Shown here piece after piece: positions 44,088 to 53,430 of a stretch of DNA of 64,000 nt. Source of the DNA: Desulfobacteraceae bacterium (lineage in GTDB: Bacteria; Desulfobacterota; Desulfobacteria; Desulfobacterales; Desulfosalsimonadaceae); assembly GCA_014237465.1 (NCBI GenBank), contig JABZFM010000033.1:1-64000 (forward strand), written 5' to 3'. Numbering within the stretch: position 1 is the stretch's first letter; each line of letters opens with the position of its first letter. The notes under the pieces are model-generated. The model saw only the letters and a list, made by a program, of their open reading frames with translations, was not told the DNA's origin and did not search any database. The position numbers and the translations under genes are program-made.

Positions 44088-45575
44088 ATGAAAAAGCAAA
44101 AAAAAGAATTGAAGAGATATTTACAGCTTGCAGTGATAATTCTCACAGTTACTTTATCAAGTTTTGGGGCTGACCAAAAAGCTCAAGCTGCCGATATCGA
44201 CATCACCGTCACGAAGTTATACCAAAACGATTACCCACAAAAATTAGATAATTCCAATGAAACAATCGCTGAGTCTGGTTGTACGCTGACTGCCCATACA
44301 ATGGGGATTAATCATGCTCTAGAAGCGCAAGGGCTTCATAAAAAGAACCCTGATGGGTCTCAGGGGCCTATCCTTTCCTACACACCAGACGAGTTGAACA
44401 CTTTACTAAACAACTATCGCTACCAACAAAAAATCTATAAAAAAGATGCGCAGGGCAACTACGTTAAAGATGAAAGTGGTCATTATGTCGTAGAGAGGGT
44501 GAAAACTAAAAATGGCTGGTCAGTGACGATTGGCGATGATGGCAAACCCATCGGTTCAGACACAACCTTAAATATGGGTGCGCTGTTAAAAGCAGTTAAG
44601 GCGGACACAAAAAACAGATCTTTCGAGGGTGTGGAGCTTCAGGGCAAAAAATACCACGCGCCAGGATGGTGTGGAATTCCTGACAATATAGGTAGTGGAG
44701 GCGTTATCCTTGATGAAAACTACAAGTATATCCTTGATGAATTGGAGGCGGGTAGGCCGGTGGTCGTACGCACTTTTGATGATAAACATAGCGTACTTGT
44801 GAAGAGCTTTAAGCAGGCAGAAGGCCAGCCCGAAGGAAAAGGTAGATATGACATCGCTGACCCTTGGAAGAAAGCAGACGGCACTTCAAGAGAGTGGTTG
44901 GATGACAAAGACTACAAAAATAAGATATGGAACTGGGGTTTAATCGTCTTCCAAAAAGGAGGTCTCCATGACCCATACGAGGTACCAAGTGATTACTGGA
45001 TCGATACAGAATACCTTTACGATCCAAATATGAATCCAGATCAATATGGCCCTCAGATATTTGTACTAAGTTTCTCATACTCACTAACTGTAATCACCCT
45101 CATCTCCTTCACAGCCACAGAACAAGATGGAAAAGTACTCCTGGAGTGGGAAACCGCTTCCGAGATCGACAACACAGGTTTTCACATCTGGCGGAGTGAG
45201 ACAGAGGATGGGGAGTACATCAAGATCACTGATCATCTAATCCCGGCTGAAGGCGGAGCGACATTTGGTGTATCATATTCCTATGAAGATTCTGAAGTGC
45301 TCTCCGGCCAGACCTATTATTACAAGTTAGAGGATATTGATAATAATGGTGTGAGCACCTTTCATAAACCCACCAATGGTATACAGGCTGTCTTTGTTGG
45401 GCCAGATGGCGGAACGAATGGTGGAAGTGACGGTGCCTGCTTTATTGACATTGCCGCACATGGATATTCCTTTAACCTCCATGTGAATATCTTGATGGTA
45501 TTTCTTCCCTTACTTACAGGAATTTGGGTTGCCATCAGGAGGAGGGCAAAAATCAGAAAACGGATTCTCAAATGA
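44088..45575 (+). CDS. Secreted C39-like cysteine peptidase-fold protein with CFI-box anchor
   Basis: A 495-residue exported protein. The signal peptide ends near QKAQA. The domain from about residue 35 fits the C39-like/papain-like group: LYQNDYP, then ESGCTLTAHTM with the nucleophile-type Cys, and HSVLVKSF for the His. A fibronectin-like domain follows (FTATEQDGKVLLEWETAS, then GFHIWRSE). The C-terminus has a Gly/Ser spacer, the box ACFIDIAAHGY, a membrane segment and an Arg/Lys-rich tail, which is an intact sorting/anchoring signal. The start at 44088 is chosen directly before the signal peptide. It overlaps the following S26 peptidase gene by 4 bases. Confidence 0.75.
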   Translation: MKKQKKELKRYLQLAVIILTVTLSSFGADQKAQAADIDITVTKLYQNDYPQKLDNSNETIAESGCTLTAHTMGINHALEAQGLHKKNPDGSQGPILSYTPDELNTLLNNYRYQQKIYKKDAQGNYVKDESGHYVVERVKTKNGWSVTIGDDGKPIGSDTTLNMGALLKAVKADTKNRSFEGVELQGKKYHAPGWCGIPDNIGSGGVILDENYKYILDELEAGRPVVVRTFDDKHSVLVKSFKQAEGQPEGKGRYDIADPWKKADGTSREWLDDKDYKNKIWNWGLIVFQKGGLHDPYEVPSDYWIDTEYLYDPNMNPDQYGPQIFVLSFSYSLTVITLISFTATEQDGKVLLEWETASEIDNTGFHIWRSETEDGEYIKITDHLIPAEGGATFGVSYSYEDSEVLSGQTYYYKLEDIDNNGVSTFHKPTNGIQAVFVGPDGGTNGGSDGACFIDIAAHGYSFNLHVNILMVFLPLLTGIWVAIRRRAKIRKRILK

Positions 45576-46114
45576 AACCTGTCACATCCCACATTACCCC
45601 TGCCCTTGAGACCTGGAAGGCAACTGAACGAGAGATATCCCTGAAGGTGTGGGGGGGCAGCATGGCCCCTTTGATCAGGGCTGGAGACTACATCTCTTTG
45701 CGATTGACCCAGTCAGACAACCTCAGGCCGGGAGATGTTGTGGCCTTCTTGCAGAATGAAGACATTACGGTTCACCGGCTTATCAAAAAAAAGAAGGTGA
45801 ATGGTCAAAGATGGTTTTGCCAGAAAGGGGATAATCTTTTAGGCTGGGCCTGGATACCGGAAGATAAAGTGTTGGGAAGGGTGGAATCAATCCAGAACGC
45901 GGATGGGATACAGGACATGACCGGTCGGCCCTGGGTTTGGTTAAACCCGATCATGGGATTTGCCGCATCGTTCTGGATAACCTTTGTGGAAAAGGCGCAA
46001 GCATTGAAGAAGCATATTTTAGGAGATCGTCGGATGCCAATCTTACTCGGTTTAAACAAAGGGATTTTTAAGATTATCAACAGAATCTATTATTATTTGG
46101 GGGGTAAATTATGA
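45572..46114 (+). CDS. S26 family (SipW-type) signal peptidase
   Basis: A 180-residue S26 peptidase. Ser30 in GGSMAPLI is the nucleophile; the partner is probably His67 in ITVHRLI (the Ser-His dyad of SipW/ER-type enzymes). The conserved QKGDN motif follows, and a hydrophobic C-terminal segment (NPIMGFAASFWITFV) may anchor it. It starts within the stop of the C39-like gene (ATGA) and is itself coupled to the PqqD gene, so it is a dedicated peptidase of this cluster, possibly for the CFI-box proteins or the modified peptide. Small S26 proteins are frequent in PqqD/NTP_transf_5 cassettes. Confidence 0.85.
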   Translation: MKPVTSHITPALETWKATEREISLKVWGGSMAPLIRAGDYISLRLTQSDNLRPGDVVAFLQNEDITVHRLIKKKKVNGQRWFCQKGDNLLGWAWIPEDKVLGRVESIQNADGIQDMTGRPWVWLNPIMGFAASFWITFVEKAQALKKHILGDRRMPILLGLNKGIFKIINRIYYYLGGKL

Positions 46115-46365
46115 CCGTAAAGATTTTAGCCAAAGAATTGGAATCCGAGCTGATGCTTCATGATACTGAAAAGGACGAGGTTCACGTCCTCAACGCCACT
46201 GCCCGGCTTATCTACAAACTATGCCGGGAAGGCAAAGATTTGACCGAAATAACGCAGGAAGTCAGAAGACGTTTTCAGTTGGGAGGGGACCAGGCTATGC
46301 AGAGGGACGTTCAAGGGTGTATTGAGGAACTCAGAAAAAAAGGGCTGTTGCCGATTGACGATTGA
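46111..46365 (+). CDS. Stand-alone PqqD family peptide chaperone
   Basis: An 84-residue PqqD-type protein: LMLHDTEKDEVHVLNATARLI then YKLCREGKDLTEI and a C-terminal helix with LRKKGLL. PqqD proteins bind the leader of a precursor peptide and present it to a radical SAM enzyme. Its ATG overlaps the S26 stop (ATGA). The maturase upstream already has its own PqqD-like domain, so this one probably served a second maturase, of which only the SPASM part remains in the next gene. Confidence 0.88.
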   Translation: MTVKILAKELESELMLHDTEKDEVHVLNATARLIYKLCREGKDLTEITQEVRRRFQLGGDQAMQRDVQGCIEELRKKGLLPIDD

Positions 46366-46417
46366 AGATCACCAATAAAAACCCAAAACCCTTAATTAAC
46401 CATAAGACACATAAGAA

Positions 46418-46843
46418 ATGATGATGGTTAAAAAGATGTCACCGTTTGAGGACATTGTCACAGGTCTTTTTGACTATCCGCCCAGGCTTTGCTGGATGAG
46501 AGGCACTTGCGCAATGTTTATATGCATCGAACCCGATGGTGATGTGTGGCCATGTTGTGACCGCACACTTCCTTCTGAAACCTATCGCTGGGGCAATGTC
46601 CTGGATAAGGATTTATCTACTGCTATTAAGAGTCGCAACGCGCATGTTTTCCGTGAAGCGGATAAAAAGCGACAATCTTTCTGCATGCGCTGTGAATGGG
46701 CTTTTTTGTGTCGGGGCGGTTGTGTCTATCATCGAATCATTCAATCAGATGCTGCGGATGCGCCGGATCCTTTTTGCCCGGCATATCAAAAGATATTTGC
46801 CCATATCGCGGGTCGAGTAGATGAGATTCTCTCTTGGGTGTAA
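46418..46843 (+). CDS. SPASM-domain-only protein (lost radical SAM core)
   Basis: A 141-residue protein with SPASM Cys ligands: CWMRGTCAMFICIEPDGDVWPCC, CMRCEWAFLCRGGC and a terminal FCPAY. The radical SAM TIM-barrel with CxxxCxxC is absent, and the gap to the PqqD gene is only 52 bases. The open frame starts at three consecutive ATGs. Either it is the 3' remnant of a deleted PqqD-partner maturase or a free-standing auxiliary-cluster protein. The intact Cys set argues that it was functional recently. Confidence 0.7.
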   Translation: MMMVKKMSPFEDIVTGLFDYPPRLCWMRGTCAMFICIEPDGDVWPCCDRTLPSETYRWGNVLDKDLSTAIKSRNAHVFREADKKRQSFCMRCEWAFLCRGGCVYHRIIQSDAADAPDPFCPAYQKIFAHIAGRVDEILSWV

Positions 46844-46846
46844 GCT

Positions 46847-48025
46847 ATGAATAAAAAATTGGAAGGCGAGTTGTTGCTTTATTGCCTTGGTATTGGGACA
46901 GACAAAATAAAACCCGCCAGGCTTGAACAGTTGTCCACCTCTGAATGGGAAGAAATTATTCAGCAATCGGACCGCAATGGCGTTGCGCCTTTGCTATATC
47001 TGCGTTTAAAGGCACTCGATCAATGCATAACTATTCCGGGCACAACTATTCCGAATAGCGTTTTGCAGCGATTGAGAAAAAAATATGTTTGTAATGCGTG
47101 GAAGAATAAACGATTATACCATGAACTTTCAAAAGTACTAAGTTTGTTTCAGAACGACGGCATTCCAGTCATTGTTCTGAAGGGAGCAGCCTTGGCAGAA
47201 TTAGTTTTTCAAAACATCGCTTTAAGACCAATGGGTGATGTTGATCTGATAGTCAAAAGCAAGGACTGGAGTAAGATTGACACAATATTATTGCAATTGG
47301 GATTCTCAAATGTAACACCACCTTTAAGATCGAAACGCCATATACAGTGGATTCAGCATATAAAACACATGAGCAAGGTCACTCTCTATGAGATCCATCC
47401 TGAAATATACGAGCTTCAAAATCATAATCCTTGGTTAACTGCCTCCCCTGCAACAATAGCCGCGACCGATACGCTCATATTAGGATCAGAAGACTTTTTA
47501 TTACATCTTTGTCTTCATATTGATCGTCATCTTCGCGAGGGCATCACCAAGCTGATTTGGTGGTTTGACATTGCAATGGGAATAAAACATTATCGAAAAG
47601 AACTCAATTGGGATTATGTGATACAAATTGCCAAGAAACATAAGGTCGAAGGATCTGTCCATCGCATTTTGTATGTGATTAATGAATGGTTTGACGGACA
47701 GGTCCCGGCAAATGTTCTCAACCGGCTTAAAGACGATAGCATTCCCCTTTCTTTTTTAGATGTGCTACAACAGGTGCCACTTCAAAACCGAGAATTTGAT
47801 TTATTTTTAACAGATATTTCAAGAATTCCTTCAATTCATGATAAAATTTACTACGGTTTTAAGACCTTCTTTCCATGTAGAGAGTTTATAATACAGACTT
47901 ACTCAGTAACACGACCCAACTTAGTCTATTTCTATTATTTCATCCATATAAGTATCATTGCCATAAAAGCCTTCTATCAGTTGCCGAGGTATCTTTTTAA
48001 CAAATATGTTTCTCTAAGGGCCTGA
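46847..48025 (+). CDS. NTP_transf_5 nucleotidyltransferase family protein
   Basis: A 392-residue protein of the family found in lasso-peptide and PqqD cassettes. The nucleotidyltransferase signature is VIVLKGAALAELVF then RPMGDVDLIV (GDVD metal-binding Asp pair). The remaining part is helical (HLCLHIDRHLREG, RILYVINEWFDG). It probably transfers a nucleotide or sugar-nucleotide moiety to the peptide product or to a carrier. It starts 3 bases after the SPASM gene, so it belongs to the same operon. Confidence 0.8.
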   Translation: MNKKLEGELLLYCLGIGTDKIKPARLEQLSTSEWEEIIQQSDRNGVAPLLYLRLKALDQCITIPGTTIPNSVLQRLRKKYVCNAWKNKRLYHELSKVLSLFQNDGIPVIVLKGAALAELVFQNIALRPMGDVDLIVKSKDWSKIDTILLQLGFSNVTPPLRSKRHIQWIQHIKHMSKVTLYEIHPEIYELQNHNPWLTASPATIAATDTLILGSEDFLLHLCLHIDRHLREGITKLIWWFDIAMGIKHYRKELNWDYVIQIAKKHKVEGSVHRILYVINEWFDGQVPANVLNRLKDDSIPLSFLDVLQQVPLQNREFDLFLTDISRIPSIHDKIYYGFKTFFPCREFIIQTYSVTRPNLVYFYYFIHISIIAIKAFYQLPRYLFNKYVSLRA

Positions 48026-48212
48026 GAATCTGAGCCTAACGCCTCGGATTAGAATATAGAACCATCATAATTAAGTTATCGTAATATTTATTTTAAATGA
48101 CCGGGAACTCAAAAGCTTCGGAGGGTTGGCCTATTTCGGACTCCGTCAAGCAGTATGTTCATGTTTTGATCTTTTATATTCGAGCTGACTATTGATTAAC
48201 ACAAAAATAGAA

Positions 48213-49157
48213 ATGTTTTCGCAAAAGCGTCCACTAGTGACTGTAATAATTTCGACTCGTAACCGCCCGACTGACATTGGGAATTCAGTTGAACGGTTGT
48301 TATCCAATAAATACAACCGATTTGAATTGATTGTAGTTGATCAATCTGATAAGAATGACACAAGGGATGCTCTGACAAAGTTCAAGAGGAATTCACGTTT
48401 TCGCTATATTAAGTCAAATAATAAAGGGGTGGCGATTGGTAGAAATCAAGCAATCGGGGAAGCCCATGGCGAGATCATCGCGATAACAGATGATGATTGC
48501 ATTGTTGCCAATGATTGGCTCGAGAATATAGTACTGGCCTTTTCTAAGCACTCCCGCATTGGCGTTATTTTTGGCAATGTCATCCCTGCCAGCTTTGACC
48601 CTACGAAAGGTTTCATTCCAGGATACGTTAGGGATACCGCATATTTGGCAACAACGATTAATGACAAGCATCGCGTGGAAGGTTTGTCTGCCTGCATGGG
48701 GATCCGAAAAGATCTATGGCAAAAACTTTCCGGATTTGATGAAGCATTAGGTGCAGGATGCCCAATGAAATCTGGAGAAGAAACGGATTTTACCATAAGA
48801 GCGTTATTGGCTGGATTTTTTGTGTACGAAACACCTCACATTCGAGTGGTCCATCATGGATTCCGGTGTTGGGAGGAAGGGCGAGTCCTAATAAGTAGAT
48901 ATTGGTTTGGTACGGGAGCGACATTTTCCAAGCTAATAAGGCTAAGACCTTTGCCTGTTGCCCGACATTCCCTCATTTTGGCCTTTAGATGGGCATTTGG
49001 TCTATCAGGGGTTGCAAAGACAATGGGTTCTGCATCGCAAAGGTGGGTTAGGTTAGTCTGGTTTCTGAAGGGGTTTGCAAAGGGCTTTCACTATTCTGTT
49101 GATCACGAAACCGGACACTTTCGTGATTTTCAGCGGCCTGTTTGTAAGAGCTTTTGA
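48213..49157 (+). CDS. Glycosyltransferase family 2
   Basis: A 314-residue GT-A fold glycosyltransferase. N-terminal VTVIISTRNRP, nucleotide-sugar contact FELIVVDQSD and the DxD-type motif ITDDDC are visible; later GAGCPMKSGEETDF matches the acceptor/catalytic region. The ATG at 48213 is used; a TTG at 48192 would add 7 residues, and neither has a clear ribosome binding site. About 185 bases separate it from the nucleotidyltransferase gene. It probably builds a surface glycan or glycosylates a cluster product. Confidence 0.85.
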   Translation: MFSQKRPLVTVIISTRNRPTDIGNSVERLLSNKYNRFELIVVDQSDKNDTRDALTKFKRNSRFRYIKSNNKGVAIGRNQAIGEAHGEIIAITDDDCIVANDWLENIVLAFSKHSRIGVIFGNVIPASFDPTKGFIPGYVRDTAYLATTINDKHRVEGLSACMGIRKDLWQKLSGFDEALGAGCPMKSGEETDFTIRALLAGFFVYETPHIRVVHHGFRCWEEGRVLISRYWFGTGATFSKLIRLRPLPVARHSLILAFRWAFGLSGVAKTMGSASQRWVRLVWFLKGFAKGFHYSVDHETGHFRDFQRPVCKSF

Positions 49158-49185
49158 GAGTCGTTGTTTTAATTGATTCAATAAT

Positions 49186-50232
49186 ATGAAGTTCAATTTT
49201 TATGATGATATGTCGAATTATTATGTCTCCATCATAATCCCAGCTTTTAAGTGTAATAATACTTTAAAAAGCTGTCTAACTAGTATATTTTTATCCCGTT
49301 ATCCTCATTTTGAATGTATTTTAGTAAATGATAACTCACCCGATGATTTGCTTTCCATAACTCAATCTTTTCCTGTAAGGATTATTAACTTGGAGAAACA
49401 ATATGGTCCAGCTTATGCTCGGAATCGGGGTGTGGAAGTTGCTAAAGGGAACATTCTATTTTTTCTTGACTCAGACGTTAAAATATATCCAGATACTATA
49501 GATAAGATAGTGAATATATTTAATGAAGATCCCAATACATCAGCTCTTTTTGGGTCATACGATGACCAGCCAGAAGCTTTAAACTTTATTTCTCAATACA
49601 AAAATCTTTTTCACCATTACATTCATCAAACATCTAAAGAAGAAGCCGTCACATTCTGGACTGGCTGTGGGGCCATCCGTAAAGAGGTATTTGCTCAAAT
49701 GGGCGGTTTTAATGAGACATACACCCGTCCAAGCATTGAGGATATCGAGTTGGGCAACAGGTTGTATCATGCTGGTCACCGCATACGTTTGGTCAATTCT
49801 ATTCAGGTTACCCACCTTAAGAAGTGGACATTTGGCACCCTTCTCCTATCAGACATTTTCGATCGAGCGCTGCCCTGGACATACCTTATCGTAAGCCATC
49901 GAACTTTACCAAAAGACTTGAATCTAAGGACATCCGCCCGATTGAGCACAATAGTGATATTTTTATCAGTGTTGATGATATTAGCCAGCCTAATTTGGCC
50001 ACATACTCTATGGACTATGGCTTTATTCGTTCCTTTTCTGCTGCTGCTAAACGCTGATCTATACTATTTTTTTATTCGTAAAAGAGATTGGGGATTTGCC
50101 ATACGAACAATACCTTTACACTGGCTGTACTTCCTTTACAGCGGATTAGCTTTCGGCCTGAGTTTGTGCTGGTATTTTACCCTAAATATATTAAAAAAAA
50201 ACAAAATCATCCACAGAAAAAATTATGATTAG
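49186..50232 (+). CDS. Membrane glycosyltransferase family 2
   Basis: A 348-residue transferase. VSIIIPAFKCNNTL opens the GT-A domain; ECILVNDNSPDD and LFFLDSDVKI (DxD) follow, then FWTGCGAIRKE and SIEDIELGNRL. The C-terminus has two or three membrane helices (around 255-290 and 315-335), so it works at the inner membrane. It follows the other GT2 gene by 28 bases and is probably in its operon. Confidence 0.87.
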   Translation: MKFNFYDDMSNYYVSIIIPAFKCNNTLKSCLTSIFLSRYPHFECILVNDNSPDDLLSITQSFPVRIINLEKQYGPAYARNRGVEVAKGNILFFLDSDVKIYPDTIDKIVNIFNEDPNTSALFGSYDDQPEALNFISQYKNLFHHYIHQTSKEEAVTFWTGCGAIRKEVFAQMGGFNETYTRPSIEDIELGNRLYHAGHRIRLVNSIQVTHLKKWTFGTLLLSDIFDRALPWTYLIVSHRTLPKDLNLRTSARLSTIVIFLSVLMILASLIWPHTLWTMALFVPFLLLLNADLYYFFIRKRDWGFAIRTIPLHWLYFLYSGLAFGLSLCWYFTLNILKKNKIIHRKNYD

Positions 50233-50325
50233 TGTGTGGTTAAGAAAAATCTTTGAGCGTGGGATAATCTGACTTTTTCAGGAAGCCCTAATTATGAAAC
50301 AAAATCCTTTCTAGTTATCAGTGCA

Positions 50326-51699
50326 ATGAAAAATTTTTCAAATGTATTAATAATGGGTGCCGGTCCTGCCGGTTTATCGGCGGGCTATGTCCTAACGCAG
50401 CAAAGTGTCAATTCTGTTGTCTGTGAGCAAGCTAATGCTGTTGGCGGTCTTGCACGAACAATTAGAAAAGGAAATTTTCGTTTTGATATTGGCGGACACA
50501 GATTTTTTACCAAGAATGATGACATACATAAATTCATTATGGACTTGATGGGTGATGAAGTTATAAAGGTTAAAAGAAAAAGTCGCATTCTTTTTTGTGG
50601 AAAATTCATTGATTACCCATTACCCATTGTTGATTCTCTGCTTTGTGCAGGTATCCCAGATTGTTTTATCATTCCTTTTGATTATATGTATCAAAAAATT
50701 GATGGTCGGTTAAAAGGTAAAAAAATTATCTCTTTTGAAGATTGGGTGGTCAATCAATTTGGTCGAAAGATATATGGACTTTTTTTTAAATCATATTCTG
50801 AAAAAATTTGGGGCATGCCTTGCGATCAGGTTTCTGCCGACTGGGCAAGGCAACGCATTGCAGGCATGTCGCTAAAAACAACTTTTACAAAAGCGCTATT
50901 CAAGTGGAAGAAAAACAGCCCTTCAAGTCTGATAGATGAATTTAATTATTTCAAGCAGGGATTTGGTCGAATTTCTGAGAAATTAGCAGAACATATTCAA
51001 AAGGCAAATCGAATATATATAAAAACGAGGGTAGTTCAAGTCCAGCATGAGGAAAAAAAAATCAAGGGGGTTGTTATAAGTCAAAAAGGTTGTCTATACA
51101 ATATTGGAGCAGACTATTATATCTCCAGTATTCCGATTACAACACTGGTTCAAATTATGAATCCTCCTGCACCTGAAGAAGTTATTGAGGCTAGCAAAAA
51201 CCTTCGATATCGTAATTTGATTACAGTTCATCTTATGCTAAATCAGCATAAAGTGACTTCTGACCATTGGATTTATATTCACGACCGGGACATCGGTTTT
51301 GCTAGAATTCATGAACCGAAGAACTGGAGCATTGAAATGGCTCCTCCTGGAAAGACCTCTCTGGTTATTGAATATTTCTGCAGTCGGAGTGACAAAATCT
51401 GGAATATGAGTGATGAAAATTTGATCGATTTGACACTTCATGATTTAGTTAAGAAACTTTGCCTCATCGAAAAGGAAAAAATCCTTGACGGATTTGTTTT
51501 TAGACATCCAAAAGCTTATCCTGTGTACGATATTGGTTATGAAACACATCTATACAAGGTCTATCAATTCCTTAGTGATTTTAAAAATCTGTATGTTATA
51601 GGACGGTGTGGTATGTTCAGGTATAACAATGTTGATCATGCGATAGAAACGGGTGTCAAAGCAGCGCACAATATCCTTGGGGCGAATTATGATCTTTAA
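50326..51699 (+). CDS. FAD-dependent oxidoreductase (UDP-galactopyranose mutase / HemY-like)
   Basis: A 457-residue flavoprotein. The FAD motif NVLIMGAGPAGLSAGYVL is at the N-terminus, followed by 'GGLARTIRKGNFRFDIGGH', a pattern seen in both protoporphyrinogen oxidase-like and UDP-galactopyranose mutase-like proteins. The C-terminal FAD segment is VIGRCGMFRYNNVDHAIETG. In its setting among glycosyltransferases, a sugar-nucleotide role is more likely than tetrapyrrole oxidation. Such genes are common in surface polysaccharide loci. Confidence 0.75.
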   Translation: MKNFSNVLIMGAGPAGLSAGYVLTQQSVNSVVCEQANAVGGLARTIRKGNFRFDIGGHRFFTKNDDIHKFIMDLMGDEVIKVKRKSRILFCGKFIDYPLPIVDSLLCAGIPDCFIIPFDYMYQKIDGRLKGKKIISFEDWVVNQFGRKIYGLFFKSYSEKIWGMPCDQVSADWARQRIAGMSLKTTFTKALFKWKKNSPSSLIDEFNYFKQGFGRISEKLAEHIQKANRIYIKTRVVQVQHEEKKIKGVVISQKGCLYNIGADYYISSIPITTLVQIMNPPAPEEVIEASKNLRYRNLITVHLMLNQHKVTSDHWIYIHDRDIGFARIHEPKNWSIEMAPPGKTSLVIEYFCSRSDKIWNMSDENLIDLTLHDLVKKLCLIEKEKILDGFVFRHPKAYPVYDIGYETHLYKVYQFLSDFKNLYVIGRCGMFRYNNVDHAIETGVKAAHNILGANYDL

Positions 51700-51860
51700 A
51701 AACTTTTTTTGATTTGTTGAACTTATCAAATGATAAAAAAAACTTAATACAACTTAACACATATGAGCCGTCCGCCTGTCAATAGGCAATAAAAAATTAA
51801 TGGGACAAAGTCAAAGCTTCTCCCCTTTATTGATTTTTCTTTTATGGGTATATTTTCCTG

Positions 51861-53381
51861 TCATCTAATTCGCCTACAGATAAATACCTTTTGTTCTTTC
51901 ATTTCCGTTTTATAACGGTGGAACTGTGGCGATTCTCTGTTTTCGAAAGGAATATCAGGATAATCAATTATTATTCCCTGGTAATTCTTCCAAGGTATAT
52001 TTTCAATCAAGTACTTTCGGACAGCCCTGTCTTTATGGCATATTAAGTATCGTCGTACTATTATCCAATCCGCTTCCTTGGCAGGAGAAAGGTCCTCTCC
52101 TGTCAACCCTCCAATAACTCTCATGTTAGTATAAAACTTTACCGGAAGGTCACCATAGGTAATTGCAACCAGATCGTCTTTATTACCATTTTGCTTCAAA
52201 AATTTAACGATTCCTTCAATGGGTCCGTCGTAATCATGTGTAATTTCATATATAAATTTGTGAAGAGTCCCCATATAGATCAGAATCACAATTATGCCTA
52301 TTCCGAAAACGACATGAACATTCACCATCGAGACGACAATAACAGCAATTATAATATAAACGACCGGGATTACGGGGGCCAAATATCGAAAAAATGGTAA
52401 AGGCGCCACAATTGATAATATCTGCAAATTAATAAAAATGAAAAGCACCAACAACAATAGACTTTTCCAGGCAAATATGTCTTTCGAAAAAATCGGTTCG
52501 GATTTTTTCCAGCGATATCCCACAATAAAAATTGGACATAACAGAAGGAAGGGATGGAAAAGATATTTCATCACATGGGAAATGTACACCCGGTTCAACT
52601 TCAGGAATTTGGCAAAATTGAAAACACTGGTATTATCTATTTCATTGGTATTAAATTGTGAGCCGGCAAACCATATTATCCAGGGAAAATTGACAAGAAT
52701 AATAATGGCCAGCAACAGCAAAACTGCTCGGAGGTTATTCCTATGTAAAAGAAGGGTATAGAAAAAAAAGGTCGAGATTAAGGCTGCATAACTGACATAG
52801 TTGCAATGAAAGAGCAGAGTAGAAGATATCACAAACACAACAGATGCCTTTTTTTTCCCCTCTAATACATTAATAAAACTGTATAATCCTAGGACTGAGA
52901 AGAACATTGTCGGACTATAATATCTGCATTGCCTTGAAAGTATTAAAAAGGGAACAGATACTGTGAGAAGAAAAGCTGCGACCCCTGCGACTCTTTTATC
53001 TTTAAACAGGGTTTTTGTAAAATAATAAGTCAAAATTATAGTGGCGATCCCGAACAAGGCAAACGGGAGCCTGGCAAAAAAGGTATTTATCCCGAAAATA
53101 TAAAAAAATGCAGACAGCAGATAAAATGGAAACCATGGGTGATATCTCCAAATATAATTTTTGCCACGATCTTTTTCAGGATACTGGGAGAAGTAATTTT
53201 TTCCATCATATCCCAGGGGAACACCGTGTTCTAGAATAGTTCTGCTTAAAAGGGCTGTTTCAGCCTCATCCTGCCAGAGATACTGGTTCCCAAGATTTGC
53301 ATGAAGAAAAAATGACGAGCAGCATAATAACAAAATTAAAAATGCGTATTCCTTGTTTTTTTCGGTTAAACTGATTTTCAT
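51861..53381 (-). CDS. Integral membrane GT39-like (ArnT/PMT) glycosyltransferase
   Basis: A 506-residue polytopic protein with about ten membrane segments. The first loop contains WQDEAETALLSR, the acidic pair expected of ArnT/PMT-type transferases, followed by 'YHPWFPFYLLSAFFYIFG' and ARLPFALFGIATI. A soluble C-terminal domain starts near residue 400. It should transfer a sugar from a polyprenyl-phosphate donor on the periplasmic side. It is transcribed opposite to, and convergent with, the preceding flavoprotein gene. Confidence 0.82.
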   Translation of the reverse strand: MKISLTEKNKEYAFLILLLCCSSFFLHANLGNQYLWQDEAETALLSRTILEHGVPLGYDGKNYFSQYPEKDRGKNYIWRYHPWFPFYLLSAFFYIFGINTFFARLPFALFGIATIILTYYFTKTLFKDKRVAGVAAFLLTVSVPFLILSRQCRYYSPTMFFSVLGLYSFINVLEGKKKASVVFVISSTLLFHCNYVSYAALISTFFFYTLLLHRNNLRAVLLLLAIIILVNFPWIIWFAGSQFNTNEIDNTSVFNFAKFLKLNRVYISHVMKYLFHPFLLLCPIFIVGYRWKKSEPIFSKDIFAWKSLLLLVLFIFINLQILSIVAPLPFFRYLAPVIPVVYIIIAVIVVSMVNVHVVFGIGIIVILIYMGTLHKFIYEITHDYDGPIEGIVKFLKQNGNKDDLVAITYGDLPVKFYTNMRVIGGLTGEDLSPAKEADWIIVRRYLICHKDRAVRKYLIENIPWKNYQGIIIDYPDIPFENRESPQFHRYKTEMKEQKVFICRRIR

Positions 53382-53430
53382 TGATTATCTTTCCCAGCTA
53401 TTCCGAAATTTTAGTATTTTGCTTATTCGC

